Assembly: GCA_964362915.1 (NCBI GenBank)
Contig: CAYIGH010000001.1
Coordinates: 1 to 64,000 of the forward strand
Reading direction: 5' to 3'
Length of the DNA: 64,000 nt
DNA from: JAUSIK01 sp964362915
GTDB lineage: Archaea > Nanobdellota > Nanobdellia > Pacearchaeales > GW2011-AR1
The position numbers and the translations under genes were made by a program. The notes beneath the pieces were generated by a model. It was not told the DNA's origin, did not search any database, and saw only the letters and a list, made by a program, of their open reading frames with translations. Below, in pieces: positions 16,263 to 24,778 of this stretch; within the stretch, counting starts at the first letter, position 1, and every line of letters starts with the position of its first letter.

Positions 16263-17429
16263 TTAAGTTTTAGTTTCAATTTTTTTATTCTTTGTTCCTC
16301 TTACGAAATCAAACTCAGCTTGCTTTATTTCCTGCTTTAAGGGAATAGAATCAGGAATTATGTAATTTTTTGTTTGATTTATTTTGCTTATATATTCCTG
16401 CAGAGTTATTTGTCTTAAATGAACATCTGTTTTTTTAGTCATATTCTCGCATTCTTTTTGATAAAAACATCTGTTGCAATGATATCCTCTTATTGGTGTG
16501 TAATAATTTTTATCACTCATATCGCTTAACATTGCATTTGCTCCGTCAATATTTAGGCATAATTCTTTATAATGAAAATTTTCCCTTTCTACTTTTATTA
16601 CGGGGCCTGAATTTTTATTAATAATGACATATTCCTTTATTTTATCATCCCATTCTCTAGGAAGGTCTAGCATATAATATTCAAATATTATGTTGTCGCT
16701 CATTGATTCAGGCTCTTTTATCCATGATTCTGCCTCTTCTTTTGTAACGCCTAGAATTTTTCTGAAGGTTTCATCTGTATTGCATAAATAACAGACTGCG
16801 AATTCATATTCTGTTGGCTGGAATGCATATCCTTGTTTATCTTCAATAAATTTCCATTTTCCTGTTTTATAGTCCCTAATTATTATTTTATCATTTTCTT
16901 TTCTTATCTCATCAATTTCTCCTGAAAATCCTCTGCCTTTATAGATAAATTCAAATTCATATGCTGTTCTATAAACTATATTTCCTTTTTTTGTTAAATT
17001 GCTGAATATTATCGGGGGGTTTGTTTCTGCTTCTTTCATTAAGAGAGGATAGGCCCTTAAACCTATTTCTTTTATCTCTGCTTTTATTATATAGGGTTGT
17101 TTTTCATCCTTCCAGACTATTTTATCGCCCCTTATTTTTCCTTCTTTTATAACATTTCTTTGCCAATCATTAGCAATAACATTCGCAAATGCCTCTGCTG
17201 ATTTATACCTCGCTCTTTTTCTCAAATGATGCAATCTTAACTCTTCAATCTTTCTATGCAGGTGAGTTCCCTTTGCAAAATCAGGCCAAGTTAATTTTTT
17301 TCTTTCATGTTTTTGAAAATATCTTCTTCTAGGACATTCTAATACTGCTTCTAAACCAGTTGGCGAATAATATATCATGCCTTCTATTTCTGGACGACCT
17401 ATGAGCAAAGGATTTATTGGACGAGCCAT
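16263..17429 (-). CDS. RecB/Cas4-like PD-(D/E)XK nuclease
   Basis: 388 residues from ATG 17429 (MARPINP). A longer frame from 17501 is possible, but its first codons contain a TATA-like element (17484-17497), so the shorter start fits better. Visible: ECPRRRYF, GTHLHRKIEEL, the core GEIDEIRKENDKIIIRDYKTGK (split here as GEIDEI and IIIRDYKTGK), QPTEYEFAV, and C-terminal HCNRCFYQKEC. With the N-terminal Cys these four Cys could hold an Fe-S cluster as in Cas4/AddB. No CRISPR array or cas genes are near, so a repair role is more likely. Confidence 0.85.
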   Translation of the reverse strand: MARPINPLLIGRPEIEGMIYYSPTGLEAVLECPRRRYFQKHERKKLTWPDFAKGTHLHRKIEELRLHHLRKRARYKSAEAFANVIANDWQRNVIKEGKIRGDKIVWKDEKQPYIIKAEIKEIGLRAYPLLMKEAETNPPIIFSNLTKKGNIVYRTAYEFEFIYKGRGFSGEIDEIRKENDKIIIRDYKTGKWKFIEDKQGYAFQPTEYEFAVCYLCNTDETFRKILGVTKEEAESWIKEPESMSDNIIFEYYMLDLPREWDDKIKEYVIINKNSGPVIKVERENFHYKELCLNIDGANAMLSDMSDKNYYTPIRGYHCNRCFYQKECENMTKKTDVHLRQITLQEYISKINQTKNYIIPDSIPLKQEIKQAEFDFVRGTKNKKIETKT

Positions 17430-17559
17430 TTTCTTTTTTTCTATCTGTAGAACAGACAATTTGTTCAATTTATTCAGTCTGTTACTATATAATAAAACCA
17501 AGGCATTTTAAGGATTGTGGCAGAGAAAAGAATATAAATGCCAGTTATAAGAATTAGCT

Positions 17560-18060
17560 ATGAAATTTAGAGACTGGAATGATTTAGAGCATGATTTGCC
17601 TGCTGGAGGGTATTTTGTTTGGAGACCTTCTGCTTATGCATTAGTAGCTAACGATAATAAAATTTTAATAATTAAATCAGCTTTTCATGGGAAATGGGAG
17701 TTTCCTGGGGGAGCAGTAGAATTAGGAGAATCTCTGCACGATGGTGCAGTTAGAGAGGTTCTTGAAGAAACAGGTTATACAGCATCTCTTTTAGATAAAG
17801 TTCCTTTTTATCTTGAAGATGAATTTTTTTATGTTCCAATAACAAATAAATATTTTCAGAGCATTCGTTTTATTTATAATGCCAATTTATCAAATAGTGA
17901 AAAAAAGAAGAATATTGACCTGCCAAATAATGAAGTTTTAGATATTAAGTGGATAAGAACTAATGAAATACCTAAGTTTGATTTTAATCAATTCAGCATT
18001 AACTCATTGAAAAGGTTTTTTAAGCATTTAAACCATAATGAGACATGGGGATATTATTAA
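17560..18060 (+). CDS. Nudix hydrolase
   Basis: 166 residues. A complete Nudix box lies at about 50-73 (GGAVELGES, REVLEETGY). The N-terminus DLEHDLPAGGYFVWRPSAYA is like nucleotide-sugar or NTP pyrophosphohydrolases of the family. Substrate not predictable. It is divergent from the nuclease gene and overlaps or abuts the MFS gene, with which it probably forms an operon. TATA box AGAATATAAATG at 17530-17540, about 25 bases before the ATG. Confidence 0.92.
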   Translation: MKFRDWNDLEHDLPAGGYFVWRPSAYALVANDNKILIIKSAFHGKWEFPGGAVELGESLHDGAVREVLEETGYTASLLDKVPFYLEDEFFYVPITNKYFQSIRFIYNANLSNSEKKKNIDLPNNEVLDIKWIRTNEIPKFDFNQFSINSLKRFFKHLNHNETWGYY

Positions 18061-18077
18061 AAAAAGGGCAGGGATTC

Positions 18078-19238
18078 ATGTTTACTGGAATAGCTAAATT
18101 AGGATTAGTTGCGTTTATTGCTTCTTTTGCTTCTGCCTTAATAAATACTGTCTGGGCAATATATATTGATAGTTTTGTGCATAGTATAGTAATCGTGGGG
18201 ATTGTATCTGCTTTTCTAACTTTTATTGCTTTTTCTTCTTATTTTATTTTTATTCCCTTAGTTGAGAAATATGACAAAGCAAGGATTTTTTTCTATTCTA
18301 TTGCTTTTGCTATTCCTTTATATATTTTAGTTGCTCTTGCTAAGAATTTTTATGTTTTTCTTTTTTTAGCTTTTTTTATTACAGTATTATTCACGCTTAG
18401 GATAACTAGTTTTGGAATTATTATTAAAGATAGGTCTAAAAAAGGACAGCTTGCGAAAAATGAAGGCTTGCTTTATTCATTTATGAATTTTTCCTGGGTT
18501 ATTGCGCCTTTAGCTGCAGGATATATCGCTAGTGTTTCTGGGATATCGTTCGTTTTCCTTCTTTCAGCACTTTTTCTTTTGTTTTGTTTATTCGTATTTA
18601 AAACAGCACGCATAAAAGATGGGCATATGAAAAAGAAGCTAGATACTAATATGAAAAGCAACTTTATTGATTTCTTTAAAAATAAAGACAGAATTTTTGC
18701 ATACATTCTTGGCGGCGGCGTTGTTATTTGGTTTACTCTGATTTATCTGTTTATGCCTCTCTTTATAATAAGAGAGGGATTGAGCAAATTATGGGTCGGC
18801 TATTTCCTATTTGCTGTTTCAATTCCTCTAATTTTTACAGAATATAAATTTTCTAATTTAGCTTCAAAACATGGTTTTAAAAGAATGTTTATAATAGGCT
18901 TTCTCTTTACTGGAGCAGTTGCTTTTATTTGTTTTTTTGTAAGCAATATCTATCTGCTTCTGGCTCTCCTTGTTATAGCCAGTTTCGGGATGGCTATGGT
19001 AGAGCCAACTATTGAGGCATATTTTTTTGACATATTAAAAAAGAGTGAAGCTTCCCGGTTTTATGGGCCTTATAATACCAGAGCAGATGTTGGAGGACTA
19101 ATCGCCAGAGTTTTCGCTACTCTTCTTTTGGTATTTCTTCCTTTTAAGTCTCTTTTTATTTTATTCGGAGCATTTATGATTATTATGGTATTTTTTGCTT
19201 CTCGAATGAAGGATTTTGTTGAGCAAGAAAGCAACTAA
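18078..19238 (+). CDS. Major facilitator superfamily transporter
   Basis: 386 residues from ATG 18078, which has an AGGG ribosome site 5 bases upstream; an in-frame ATG at 18045 lies inside the Nudix gene. Twelve hydrophobic segments are countable; the loop with charged EKYDKARIFFYS and the domain-linking KARIKDGHMKKKLDTN loop fit the MFS fold. Substrate unknown. Confidence 0.86.
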   Translation: MFTGIAKLGLVAFIASFASALINTVWAIYIDSFVHSIVIVGIVSAFLTFIAFSSYFIFIPLVEKYDKARIFFYSIAFAIPLYILVALAKNFYVFLFLAFFITVLFTLRITSFGIIIKDRSKKGQLAKNEGLLYSFMNFSWVIAPLAAGYIASVSGISFVFLLSALFLLFCLFVFKTARIKDGHMKKKLDTNMKSNFIDFFKNKDRIFAYILGGGVVIWFTLIYLFMPLFIIREGLSKLWVGYFLFAVSIPLIFTEYKFSNLASKHGFKRMFIIGFLFTGAVAFICFFVSNIYLLLALLVIASFGMAMVEPTIEAYFFDILKKSEASRFYGPYNTRADVGGLIARVFATLLLVFLPFKSLFILFGAFMIIMVFFASRMKDFVEQESN

Positions 19239-19239
19239 T

Positions 19240-19772
19240 TTATTTCACTTTCAAATAATCTGTTATTAAAATATAAATAGGGCCGGCAAAAATATAGAAT
19301 AATTTCATGCCAAGCGGGGCATGAATAATTCCCAATCTTAATAGACTGGGAAAGTCTGAATTTAATCTTATTTTGAATATATAATATCCTAGATATTCTA
19401 CTATAAAAAGGGCAAATATATATATATTAATGAGATGAAGAGGAATTTGTGCTGATTTTTTATTTTTTCGTATATTTCTCTCAACAAAACCAAGCCTGCT
19501 GTCCATGAAACCAAAGGAAAAATATTTATTTTTCCTATTAAAATATCAGTTGTTGTGTATTGATATAAATAATAAGATGTTATAATTAATGCAAAAAGCA
19601 ATGCGATTATTAGCTCCTGCCCTATTTTTTCCTTGTAAATTAGATAATTTATTATCAAAAGGAATAAGAGCAGGGTTGAGAGGACTAATTTTATTTCTAG
19701 AAATAAAATTGCTATTAATGAGACAGCTATTGCTGTAAGTTCGATTGAAAAAATTAGATTTCTTTGCCTCAT
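19240..19772 (-). pseudogene. Membrane protein interrupted by a frameshift in a TA dinucleotide run
   Basis: Two overlapping frames: MRQRNLIFSIEL... from 19772 (123 residues) and a second frame ending IYILITDYLKVK at 19240. They join if one TA unit is removed from the TA run at about 19416-19428, giving a continuous four- to five-helix protein of about 177 residues ending with an IIHAPLGMKLFYIFAGPIY motif. So this is one membrane protein of unknown function that is either frameshifted, switched off by slippage, or mis-assembled. Confidence 0.7.
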
Positions 19773-19831
19773 TTTGACTATTTTATTAAGAAAGAAATTT
19801 AGTATATAAGGGTTTGTTTCTAAAAATATTT

Positions 19832-20122
19832 TTATAATAATTCTGGTTGAACAAAGTATCTATCAGCTATAGAGAGTGTTAAGTCTTGAGAGTTAGAGTG
19901 ATTATAAAAATTATTTATGAAATCCAGATACGCATTAGCTTCTACACCCTCATATATTCTTTCTAAAACCGCTACTTTTTTTACGTTTAATATTGTTCTT
20001 TCTAAATCAGACAAACGCGACATTGTAGGAACTATTTTTCCTTCCTTAGTCCTATAGATAATTACTGCAAGCGGTGTAGCTGATATCTCGGCCTTTATTG
20101 CAGTTGAATCAAATATTTTCAT
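19832..20122 (-). CDS. Small protein of unknown function
   Basis: 96 residues, soluble, no motif I recognise (MKIFDSTAIKAEISATP at the start; DRYFVQPELL at the end). The mixed alpha/beta pattern and good composition support a real gene. It stands alone between the broken membrane protein and the RelE-like gene. Confidence 0.55.
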   Translation of the reverse strand: MKIFDSTAIKAEISATPLAVIIYRTKEGKIVPTMSRLSDLERTILNVKKVAVLERIYEGVEANAYLDFINNFYNHSNSQDLTLSIADRYFVQPELL

Positions 20123-20260
20123 GGAAAATGTTAAATTCCGAGCTTTTTAAATCTTTCTATTTGTAATTACTTTTAAATAACGAAAAATAATAAGAGGGCG
20201 GAAGGTGGAATTTGATAAGCCAAAACAAATTTATATAAATGCATATTTTATTATGTAATA

Positions 20261-20584
20261 ATGGAAGATAGATTTAGGGTATTTCGTTCTGTACATTACA
20301 AAGAAAAATTATTTAAACTTGATAAATCCGAGCAAGAAAGAGTTATGAAATTTGAACAAAGTTTGAAAGAACAGCCCTTTTCCGGTAAACCACTAGGGTA
20401 CAAATTCTTTAGAGAAAAGAAGTTTAATGGTAAAAGAGTTTTATTTTTGGTTTACGAAGAACATAAATGTGTCTTTTTTGTTACAATTACAGATAAGAAA
20501 GCTCAGCAACATGAAATTGATTTAATAAAAGCCAATTTGGATATTTATAGAGATGAATTAGAAGATCTATTGGGTAAACTTTAA
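20261..20584 (+). CDS. RelE/ParE-like toxin family protein
   Basis: 107 residues. FRVFRSVHYKEKLFKLDKSE, the GYKFFREKKFNGKRVLFLVYEE hairpin (seen as GKRVLFLVY) and VTITDKKAQQHEID follow the RelE fold order (helix, helix, four-stranded sheet). mRNA-interferase activity is the family expectation, not shown. A strong TATA box (TTTATATAAAT at about 20230-20240) is about 25 bases before the ATG. No co-directional antitoxin gene is upstream; a 45-residue gene converges on it. Confidence 0.78.
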   Translation: MEDRFRVFRSVHYKEKLFKLDKSEQERVMKFEQSLKEQPFSGKPLGYKFFREKKFNGKRVLFLVYEEHKCVFFVTITDKKAQQHEIDLIKANLDIYRDELEDLLGKL

Positions 20585-20718
20585 ACTTCTTCTACTTCTC
20601 CTTTGAGAATATCTTTTATTCCTGTTGCTATGTCTGCTAGTAGTTCTTGGTCTACTTGTTTATATTTTTGTAATTCTCTATATTCTTTTATTGTTATAGT
20701 AATTGTTTGTTTTTCCAT
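20581..20718 (-). CDS. 45-residue protein, possible antitoxin
   Basis: MEKQTITITIKEYREL begins a strand-then-helix layout typical of short archaeal antitoxins (VTI..EY..L), followed by an acidic helix ending KGEVEEV. Own TATA box (TTTATAAAT on the minus strand) upstream. Its stop codon overlaps that of the RelE-like gene by 4 bases, tail to tail, an arrangement unlike the usual co-transcribed toxin-antitoxin pairs. Confidence 0.6.
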   Translation of the reverse strand: MEKQTITITIKEYRELQKYKQVDQELLADIATGIKDILKGEVEEV

Positions 20719-20762
20719 AGTTTTTTATAAGTATCGACAATTTATAAAGATTTAGGAGAGAG

Positions 20763-20834
20763 GGCGGAAAGTGAGAATCGAACTCACGTCTTCAGCGCCA
20801 CAAGCTGACATTCTACCATTGAACTACATCCGCC
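20763..20834 (-). tRNA. tRNA-His (GUG)
   Basis: Cloverleaf without intron. Anticodon loop TTGTGGC gives GUG. The extra G at -1 is encoded (20834) opposite C73 (20763), the identity pair of archaeal tRNA-His. T-arm GTGAG-TTCGATT-CTCAC. Acceptor pair 6:67 is T-T. CCA is not encoded. Confidence 0.96.
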
Positions 20835-20895
20835 ATTATAAAACCAGATATAGATGGTATAAAAAGTTTATTAACTCTTGGTTTTTATTTTTAGG

Positions 20896-21531
20896 ATGAA
20901 ATTTAGATTTTATGCTTTGAAATTATGTCTTACAATGATAATTGTTTTTATAATTCAAATTGTAATTCCTGAATTTACTGGATTGCTTATTTTGAATAAT
21001 CTGGCTTTTTCAGAGTTATGGAGATTTTTTACGTCCATATTCCTGCACGGGAGTTTATTGCATTTGGTTTATAACTTATTTGCTCTTGCTCTTTTTGGAA
21101 CTATTTTGGAGAGCTTAATTGGCAGCAGAAAATTTTTATTTATATTTTTCTTAGCTGGAATTTTGGCGAATATACTATCTATTAATTTTTATGCTAGTTC
21201 ATTGGGAGCTTCTGGTGCTATTTTTGGAGTGATAGGGGCTTTAATTGTTATTAGGCCTTTATTATTAGTTTGGGCTTTTGGGTTGCCGATGCCAATTTTT
21301 ATCGCAGGCATTTTATGGGGAATCGGAGATTTGCTCGGCGCTTATGGCTTTTTAATTGGGAATCCAATAGATAACACTGGAAATATAGCGCATTTATCAG
21401 GAATGTTTTTTGGTTTGGTATTTGGATATTTGCTTAAACCTGGGAGAAAATATAGTTATGGCGGAGGCAGGAATTATGTCAGACTAGATGAAAGAATCAT
21501 GAGGAATTGGGAAGATATGAATTTGCGATAG
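20896..21531 (+). CDS. Rhomboid family intramembrane serine protease
   Basis: 211 residues from ATG 20896 (an in-frame start at 20878 is possible). Six membrane helices; WRFFTSIFLHGSLLHLVYN with the oxyanion His/Asn, catalytic Ser in GASGAIFG (S106) and catalytic His in NIAHLSGMFFG (H166). It cleaves membrane proteins within the bilayer. Short basic Gly-rich tail. Confidence 0.93.
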   Translation: MKFRFYALKLCLTMIIVFIIQIVIPEFTGLLILNNLAFSELWRFFTSIFLHGSLLHLVYNLFALALFGTILESLIGSRKFLFIFFLAGILANILSINFYASSLGASGAIFGVIGALIVIRPLLLVWAFGLPMPIFIAGILWGIGDLLGAYGFLIGNPIDNTGNIAHLSGMFFGLVFGYLLKPGRKYSYGGGRNYVRLDERIMRNWEDMNLR

Positions 21532-21552
21532 CTTTCTCTAATTATTTTCTCT

Positions 21553-21936
21553 TTAGAAAAACTTTTTAGAAGACTTCAAACTACAAAATCTTTCATACAT
21601 AACATCTACATTTCTTTCGCAGACAAAGTCATGATGCCTGAAGCCGCCACCGAATGTTTTTGGAATGTGGAGCAATTCATGTATTATAACTTTATCCTGC
21701 TCTTTTAGCTGCATCTTATCAAATCTTTCAAGGAACTCGATAGCATAAAATGCTTTGGTTTGCATTGCTTTTTGCATTAGTTTTCCTAGTGCATGACATC
21801 TTGCTATTGTTCTTCTTGAAGATGAGCCGAAACTCCTCATACATGATATTCTATTTAAATCAACATGATGCATTTCTAAAGTTTGTGCTATTTCTTCAAC
21901 TCTCTTTTTTAGATCAGGTGCATCAATATAACGCAT
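21553..21936 (-). CDS. Putative zinc metallopeptidase (phage-metallopeptidase-like, PF18894 type)
   Basis: 127 residues. HELLHIP (H86, E87, H90) followed by GGGFRHHDFV with a third His (H101 or H102) is the gluzincin/SprT-like metal site of this small archaeal and phage family. The conserved RSFGSSSR segment precedes the site. Probably cytosolic; substrate unknown. Convergent with the rhomboid gene. Confidence 0.82.
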   Translation of the reverse strand: MRYIDAPDLKKRVEEIAQTLEMHHVDLNRISCMRSFGSSSRRTIARCHALGKLMQKAMQTKAFYAIEFLERFDKMQLKEQDKVIIHELLHIPKTFGGGFRHHDFVCERNVDVMYERFCSLKSSKKFF

Positions 21937-22029
21937 TGTTCTTATAGAAAAATAGAGTTTAAAATTATTACTGTAGTTGGATGATATTCTCTACTAAATA
22001 TTTATATACTAATTATTCTCTCTGTTTAA

Positions 22030-22251
22030 ATGCCAAAGAAGACATTTGATACATATACTTTGTCATGTAAAGATATAGGATCTGATGATTGTGGTTTCTC
22101 TGTGACTACACACAGCACTGATGAAATCAAAAAAGCCATTTTTGCTCATGCAAGATATGCCCATCCGGATAAATTAGATAGTATGACTGAGGCACAAAAA
22201 CAGGGCATGATAAAGATAATTGATAAAAAACTCGGCATTGAAAAGAAGTAG
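22030..22251 (+). CDS. DUF1059 family small protein
   Basis: 73 residues: SCKDIGSDDCGFSVTTHSTDEI and HARYAHPDKL carry the conserved Cys, Asp and His of DUF1059, a small probable metal-binding protein frequent in archaea and actinobacteria. TATA box TTTATATAC at about 21999-22008 just upstream of the ATG. Confidence 0.85.
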   Translation: MPKKTFDTYTLSCKDIGSDDCGFSVTTHSTDEIKKAIFAHARYAHPDKLDSMTEAQKQGMIKIIDKKLGIEKK

Positions 22252-22265
22252 AAAGCTTAATTCTC

Positions 22266-22490
22266 TTAATGTTTCGTTATTATTTCTATAACTTTATTTT
22301 TTGATTTAGGGTTTTTAATTTTTATATTACTTACAGGAATTTTAAATTCTCTTGATAGAAGATTGATAAGTTCTATATTGGCTTTGTTATTTTCTGGAGG
22401 AGATTTTATATAAGCTTTGTATTCATTATCCGAAATTTTTTCTAATTTTGGTTGGGAAGAATTTGGTTTTGTTTTTATATTGATTATCAT
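22266..22490 (-). CDS. DUF167/YggU family protein
   Basis: 74 residues, full length for the family: VKTKPNSS-like start (INIKTKPNSSQPKLE), AYIKSPPENNKANIELINLL and the basic IKIKNPKSKNKVIEI end. Function of the family unknown. Convergent with the DUF1059 gene. Confidence 0.86.
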   Translation of the reverse strand: MIINIKTKPNSSQPKLEKISDNEYKAYIKSPPENNKANIELINLLSREFKIPVSNIKIKNPKSKNKVIEIITKH

Positions 22491-22612
22491 TTTAGTTAAA
22501 TCTTGATAGGTTTACATACTATTCAGATGATAGACTTTTTGCTATTTCCTTCGTAGAAATGCCTATGCCTATTTTATATAATAGAGATTCATATGTCCAA
22601 ACTTTAATCATC

Positions 22613-22708
22613 TTAATATACTCCAAGAATCCTTAAAACTAATGCTATTACTATAATTATCCCTATCCATTTTAATATGTCTTCCATTGTTATTGATTTT
22701 TTGGCCAT
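22613..22708 (-). CDS. 31-residue single-pass membrane protein
   Basis: MAKKSITMEDILKWIGIII continues into one hydrophobic helix (about 14-27) and ends RILGVY. It has the composition and start of many small archaeal membrane proteins. It starts 3 bases after the truncated PIN-domain gene and is probably co-transcribed with it. Function unknown. Confidence 0.5.
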   Translation of the reverse strand: MAKKSITMEDILKWIGIIIVIALVLRILGVY

Positions 22709-22710
22709 CT

Positions 22711-23028
22711 TTATTTAAAGGTTATTCTTATCTCCTTTCCAATTTCTTTTCTAAGTTCTTTTAGCAACTCTTTTGCTTCTGCTATAGATGGAAAATATTC
22801 TATTTCCTGAACAAAATTTATTCTTTTGAAGAGAAGTAAAGACAACTCTTCAAAATCTTCTTCCAATAACTTTGATTTCATCATTATTTCTTCTTTATTC
22901 TTAAAAAATTCTTTTTTAAGCTTGATAGGAGCATATATTTTTAGATTATTATCGAATAAAAGTTCTAAAATATTTCCCTGAGAAATTAGTATCCTAAACA
23001 GGACATTTGAATCAAGCACTACTTCCAT
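22711..23028 (-). CDS. Truncated PIN-domain (VapC-like) protein
   Basis: 105 residues. VVLDSNVLFRIL carries the first catalytic Asp and LKKEFFKNKEEI the Glu of the PIN fold, up to IAEAKELL. After that point the second half of a normal VapC (about 30-40 residues with the remaining acidic residues) is absent and no other frame supplies it. Probably inactive or a decayed toxin. Directly downstream of its antitoxin-like gene (adjacent codons). Confidence 0.72.
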   Translation of the reverse strand: MEVVLDSNVLFRILISQGNILELLFDNNLKIYAPIKLKKEFFKNKEEIMMKSKLLEEDFEELSLLLFKRINFVQEIEYFPSIAEAKELLKELRKEIGKEIRITFK

Positions 23029-23277
23029 TTATGCAATGCCTTTTTCTTTTAACGTTTTCAGCATCGTTATTTTTATTTTATTTGAGATTTCTTCTGCATC
23101 TTTTTCAGTAAATTTTGATTTGGCAATAATTTCTTTAGCTCTTTGTAAGTCTTGTTTTCTTTTTATTTCTTCTAAAAGTTTTTTTATAATCATTTTGACT
23201 AATTTAGATATGTCTACATTTACTTTATTTAAATTTTCTTTTAAATCTTCTGGAACTTCAATTGTTATTTCTGCCAT
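23029..23277 (-). CDS. VapB-like antitoxin
   Basis: 82 residues from ATG 23277 (MAEITIEVPEDLKENL). A longer frame to 23340 contains the TATA box (TTTATATAA at about 23300-23307), which rules it out. N-terminal strand plus helices typical for antitoxins of archaeal VapBC pairs, then a charged helical tail. Partner of the truncated PIN protein. Confidence 0.74.
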   Translation of the reverse strand: MAEITIEVPEDLKENLNKVNVDISKLVKMIIKKLLEEIKRKQDLQRAKEIIAKSKFTEKDAEEISNKIKITMLKTLKEKGIA

Positions 23278-23376
23278 ATTAAAGAAGATATTAGAAATTA
23301 TATAAATCTTTTGGGATCGTAGTGGGAGCATTTTATACAATAGAATGTGTTTTATTTTTTGGACAAAGCTATGGAA

Positions 23377-24555
23377 TCATTTTGTCATTATTTCCAAGCC
23401 ATCTAAATGCTTCAAAATATAGTCTTTCCCTACTGCTTTTTTTGTTCTTACATCTATTGCTTTAACAAAGTTTTTTCCTATGTCAGAATGAAGGCGATAA
23501 GCAAAGTCAAGGGCTGTTGAGTTATGAGGCATTAAATAACAATCTGGCAGGACATTTCCTTTGCTGTCTTCTAGTTTTGAACCTGCTGGAAAGACTGCAA
23601 CATATTTTAGAATATCAAAGACTGTTTTATTTAATATTTCCTGAATTCCTGTACCATGATATTCTTTTAAAATATCCTTTATTTTTTCTAATGCTTCTTT
23701 TTGTTTTTCTGTCAAAGATTTTTTTATTTCAAATTTATCTTCTCCAGAAATATAGAATATTAGGCCAGATTTATCAGCTTCTCTTAATGCCAGTTCACCA
23801 TCTGCAAAGCAAGGTATAATTATATAGGAAAACTCTTTTTTTATTCTATCAAAATTTTGTCTGCTGTTAGGCCTGTCTATTTTATTTGCAGCTATTATCA
23901 TTGGTTTTGTATATTGTCTAAGAAGTTTGGCGAATTTTGATATTTCCTCCTCTTTCCATAGAGAAGGTTTTTCTGGATTTAGATTGGATTTTAATATTAC
24001 ATGTTTTACATCATCTACTTTTACTTTTAAGCCTGAAAATTGCTGCGATATTGCGTCTGCCAAATTTTTTTTCTGCATTTCTGCTGTTCTGGCAAATGTT
24101 TTCCAGACTTTTAGAAGTATTCCTTTATACCATAAATCTAATTCTTTTTCAATTATTTTTATATCCTCTCCAGGATAATAGTTTTGTACTGTTGGTTTGC
24201 CTTCGCCATCTGTTTCTCCAGATATGTCAACAACATGTATAAAAGCATCGGCAGATGCCAAATCATTTAGAAATTCGTTACCAAGACCTTTTCCTTGACT
24301 GGCTCCTTCGACTAAACCTGCTACATCCATTAATTCAAATGGCACAAATCTCCAACTGCCTTTCATATATCCTTCTCTAGGATTGCTTTGCTTTCCGAAT
24401 TCCTGCGCTAGATCAGGGATTTTTATGTATGCCATGCCTCTATTAGGCTTGATTGTTGCAAATGGATAATTCGCGATAAGAACATCTGCCAGAGTCGCTG
24501 CTTTGAAAAATGTGCTTTTTCCACTGTTTGGGCGTCCTACAAGGCCTATTAACAT
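23377..24555 (-). CDS. OBG-type GTPase/ATPase, archaeal YchF-like, with TGS domain
   Basis: 392 residues. P-loop GRPNSGKST (7-15), switch region IKPNRGM, DVAGLVEGASQGKGLGN, the nucleotide-specificity region NKIDRP, and a C-terminal TGS domain (about 325-392; VFPAGSKLEDSKGNVLPD). Members bind ribosomes and respond to stress. Start ATG gives the P-loop at the right distance. Confidence 0.92.
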   Translation of the reverse strand: MLIGLVGRPNSGKSTFFKAATLADVLIANYPFATIKPNRGMAYIKIPDLAQEFGKQSNPREGYMKGSWRFVPFELMDVAGLVEGASQGKGLGNEFLNDLASADAFIHVVDISGETDGEGKPTVQNYYPGEDIKIIEKELDLWYKGILLKVWKTFARTAEMQKKNLADAISQQFSGLKVKVDDVKHVILKSNLNPEKPSLWKEEEISKFAKLLRQYTKPMIIAANKIDRPNSRQNFDRIKKEFSYIIIPCFADGELALREADKSGLIFYISGEDKFEIKKSLTEKQKEALEKIKDILKEYHGTGIQEILNKTVFDILKYVAVFPAGSKLEDSKGNVLPDCYLMPHNSTALDFAYRLHSDIGKNFVKAIDVRTKKAVGKDYILKHLDGLEIMTK

Positions 24556-24605
24556 ATTAAAAATCGAAAACGAAACTTTAAATATCTTTATAAATTGGAT
24601 TTTAT

Positions 24606-24778
24606 GATCCCATAGCTCAGCCCGGTTTAGAGCACCGCTCTTATAAGACTATGGTTCGTTGGAACTGTATTTTCAAGCTAAGAAGATTTAGAAAGTCTTC
24701 AAGCAAAGCAAGGGTGTTAAACACACTCTTCAAAGCTAAGAAAGGCGGGGGTCCGGAGTTCAAATCTCCGTGGGATCA
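24606..24778 (+). tRNA. tRNA-Ile (UAU) with 97-base intron
   Basis: 5' part 24606-24645 and 3' part 24743-24778 make a full cloverleaf: acceptor GATCCCA/TGGGATC, D-stem GCTC/GAGC, anticodon stem CCGCT/GGCGG, T-arm CGGAG-TTCAAAT-CTCCG, A73. T33 is at 24641, so the anticodon is TAT, which reads AUA. The intron (about 24646-24742) is at the canonical 37/38 position and holds two hairpins. Most archaea instead read AUA with a CAU tRNA modified to agmatidine. Confidence 0.85.

Noticed and set aside
16263..17429. Cas4 as part of a CRISPR system
   Set aside because: The nuclease has the Cas4-like Cys set, but no cas1/cas2 or array is nearby; the wider RecB-like family is the safer call.
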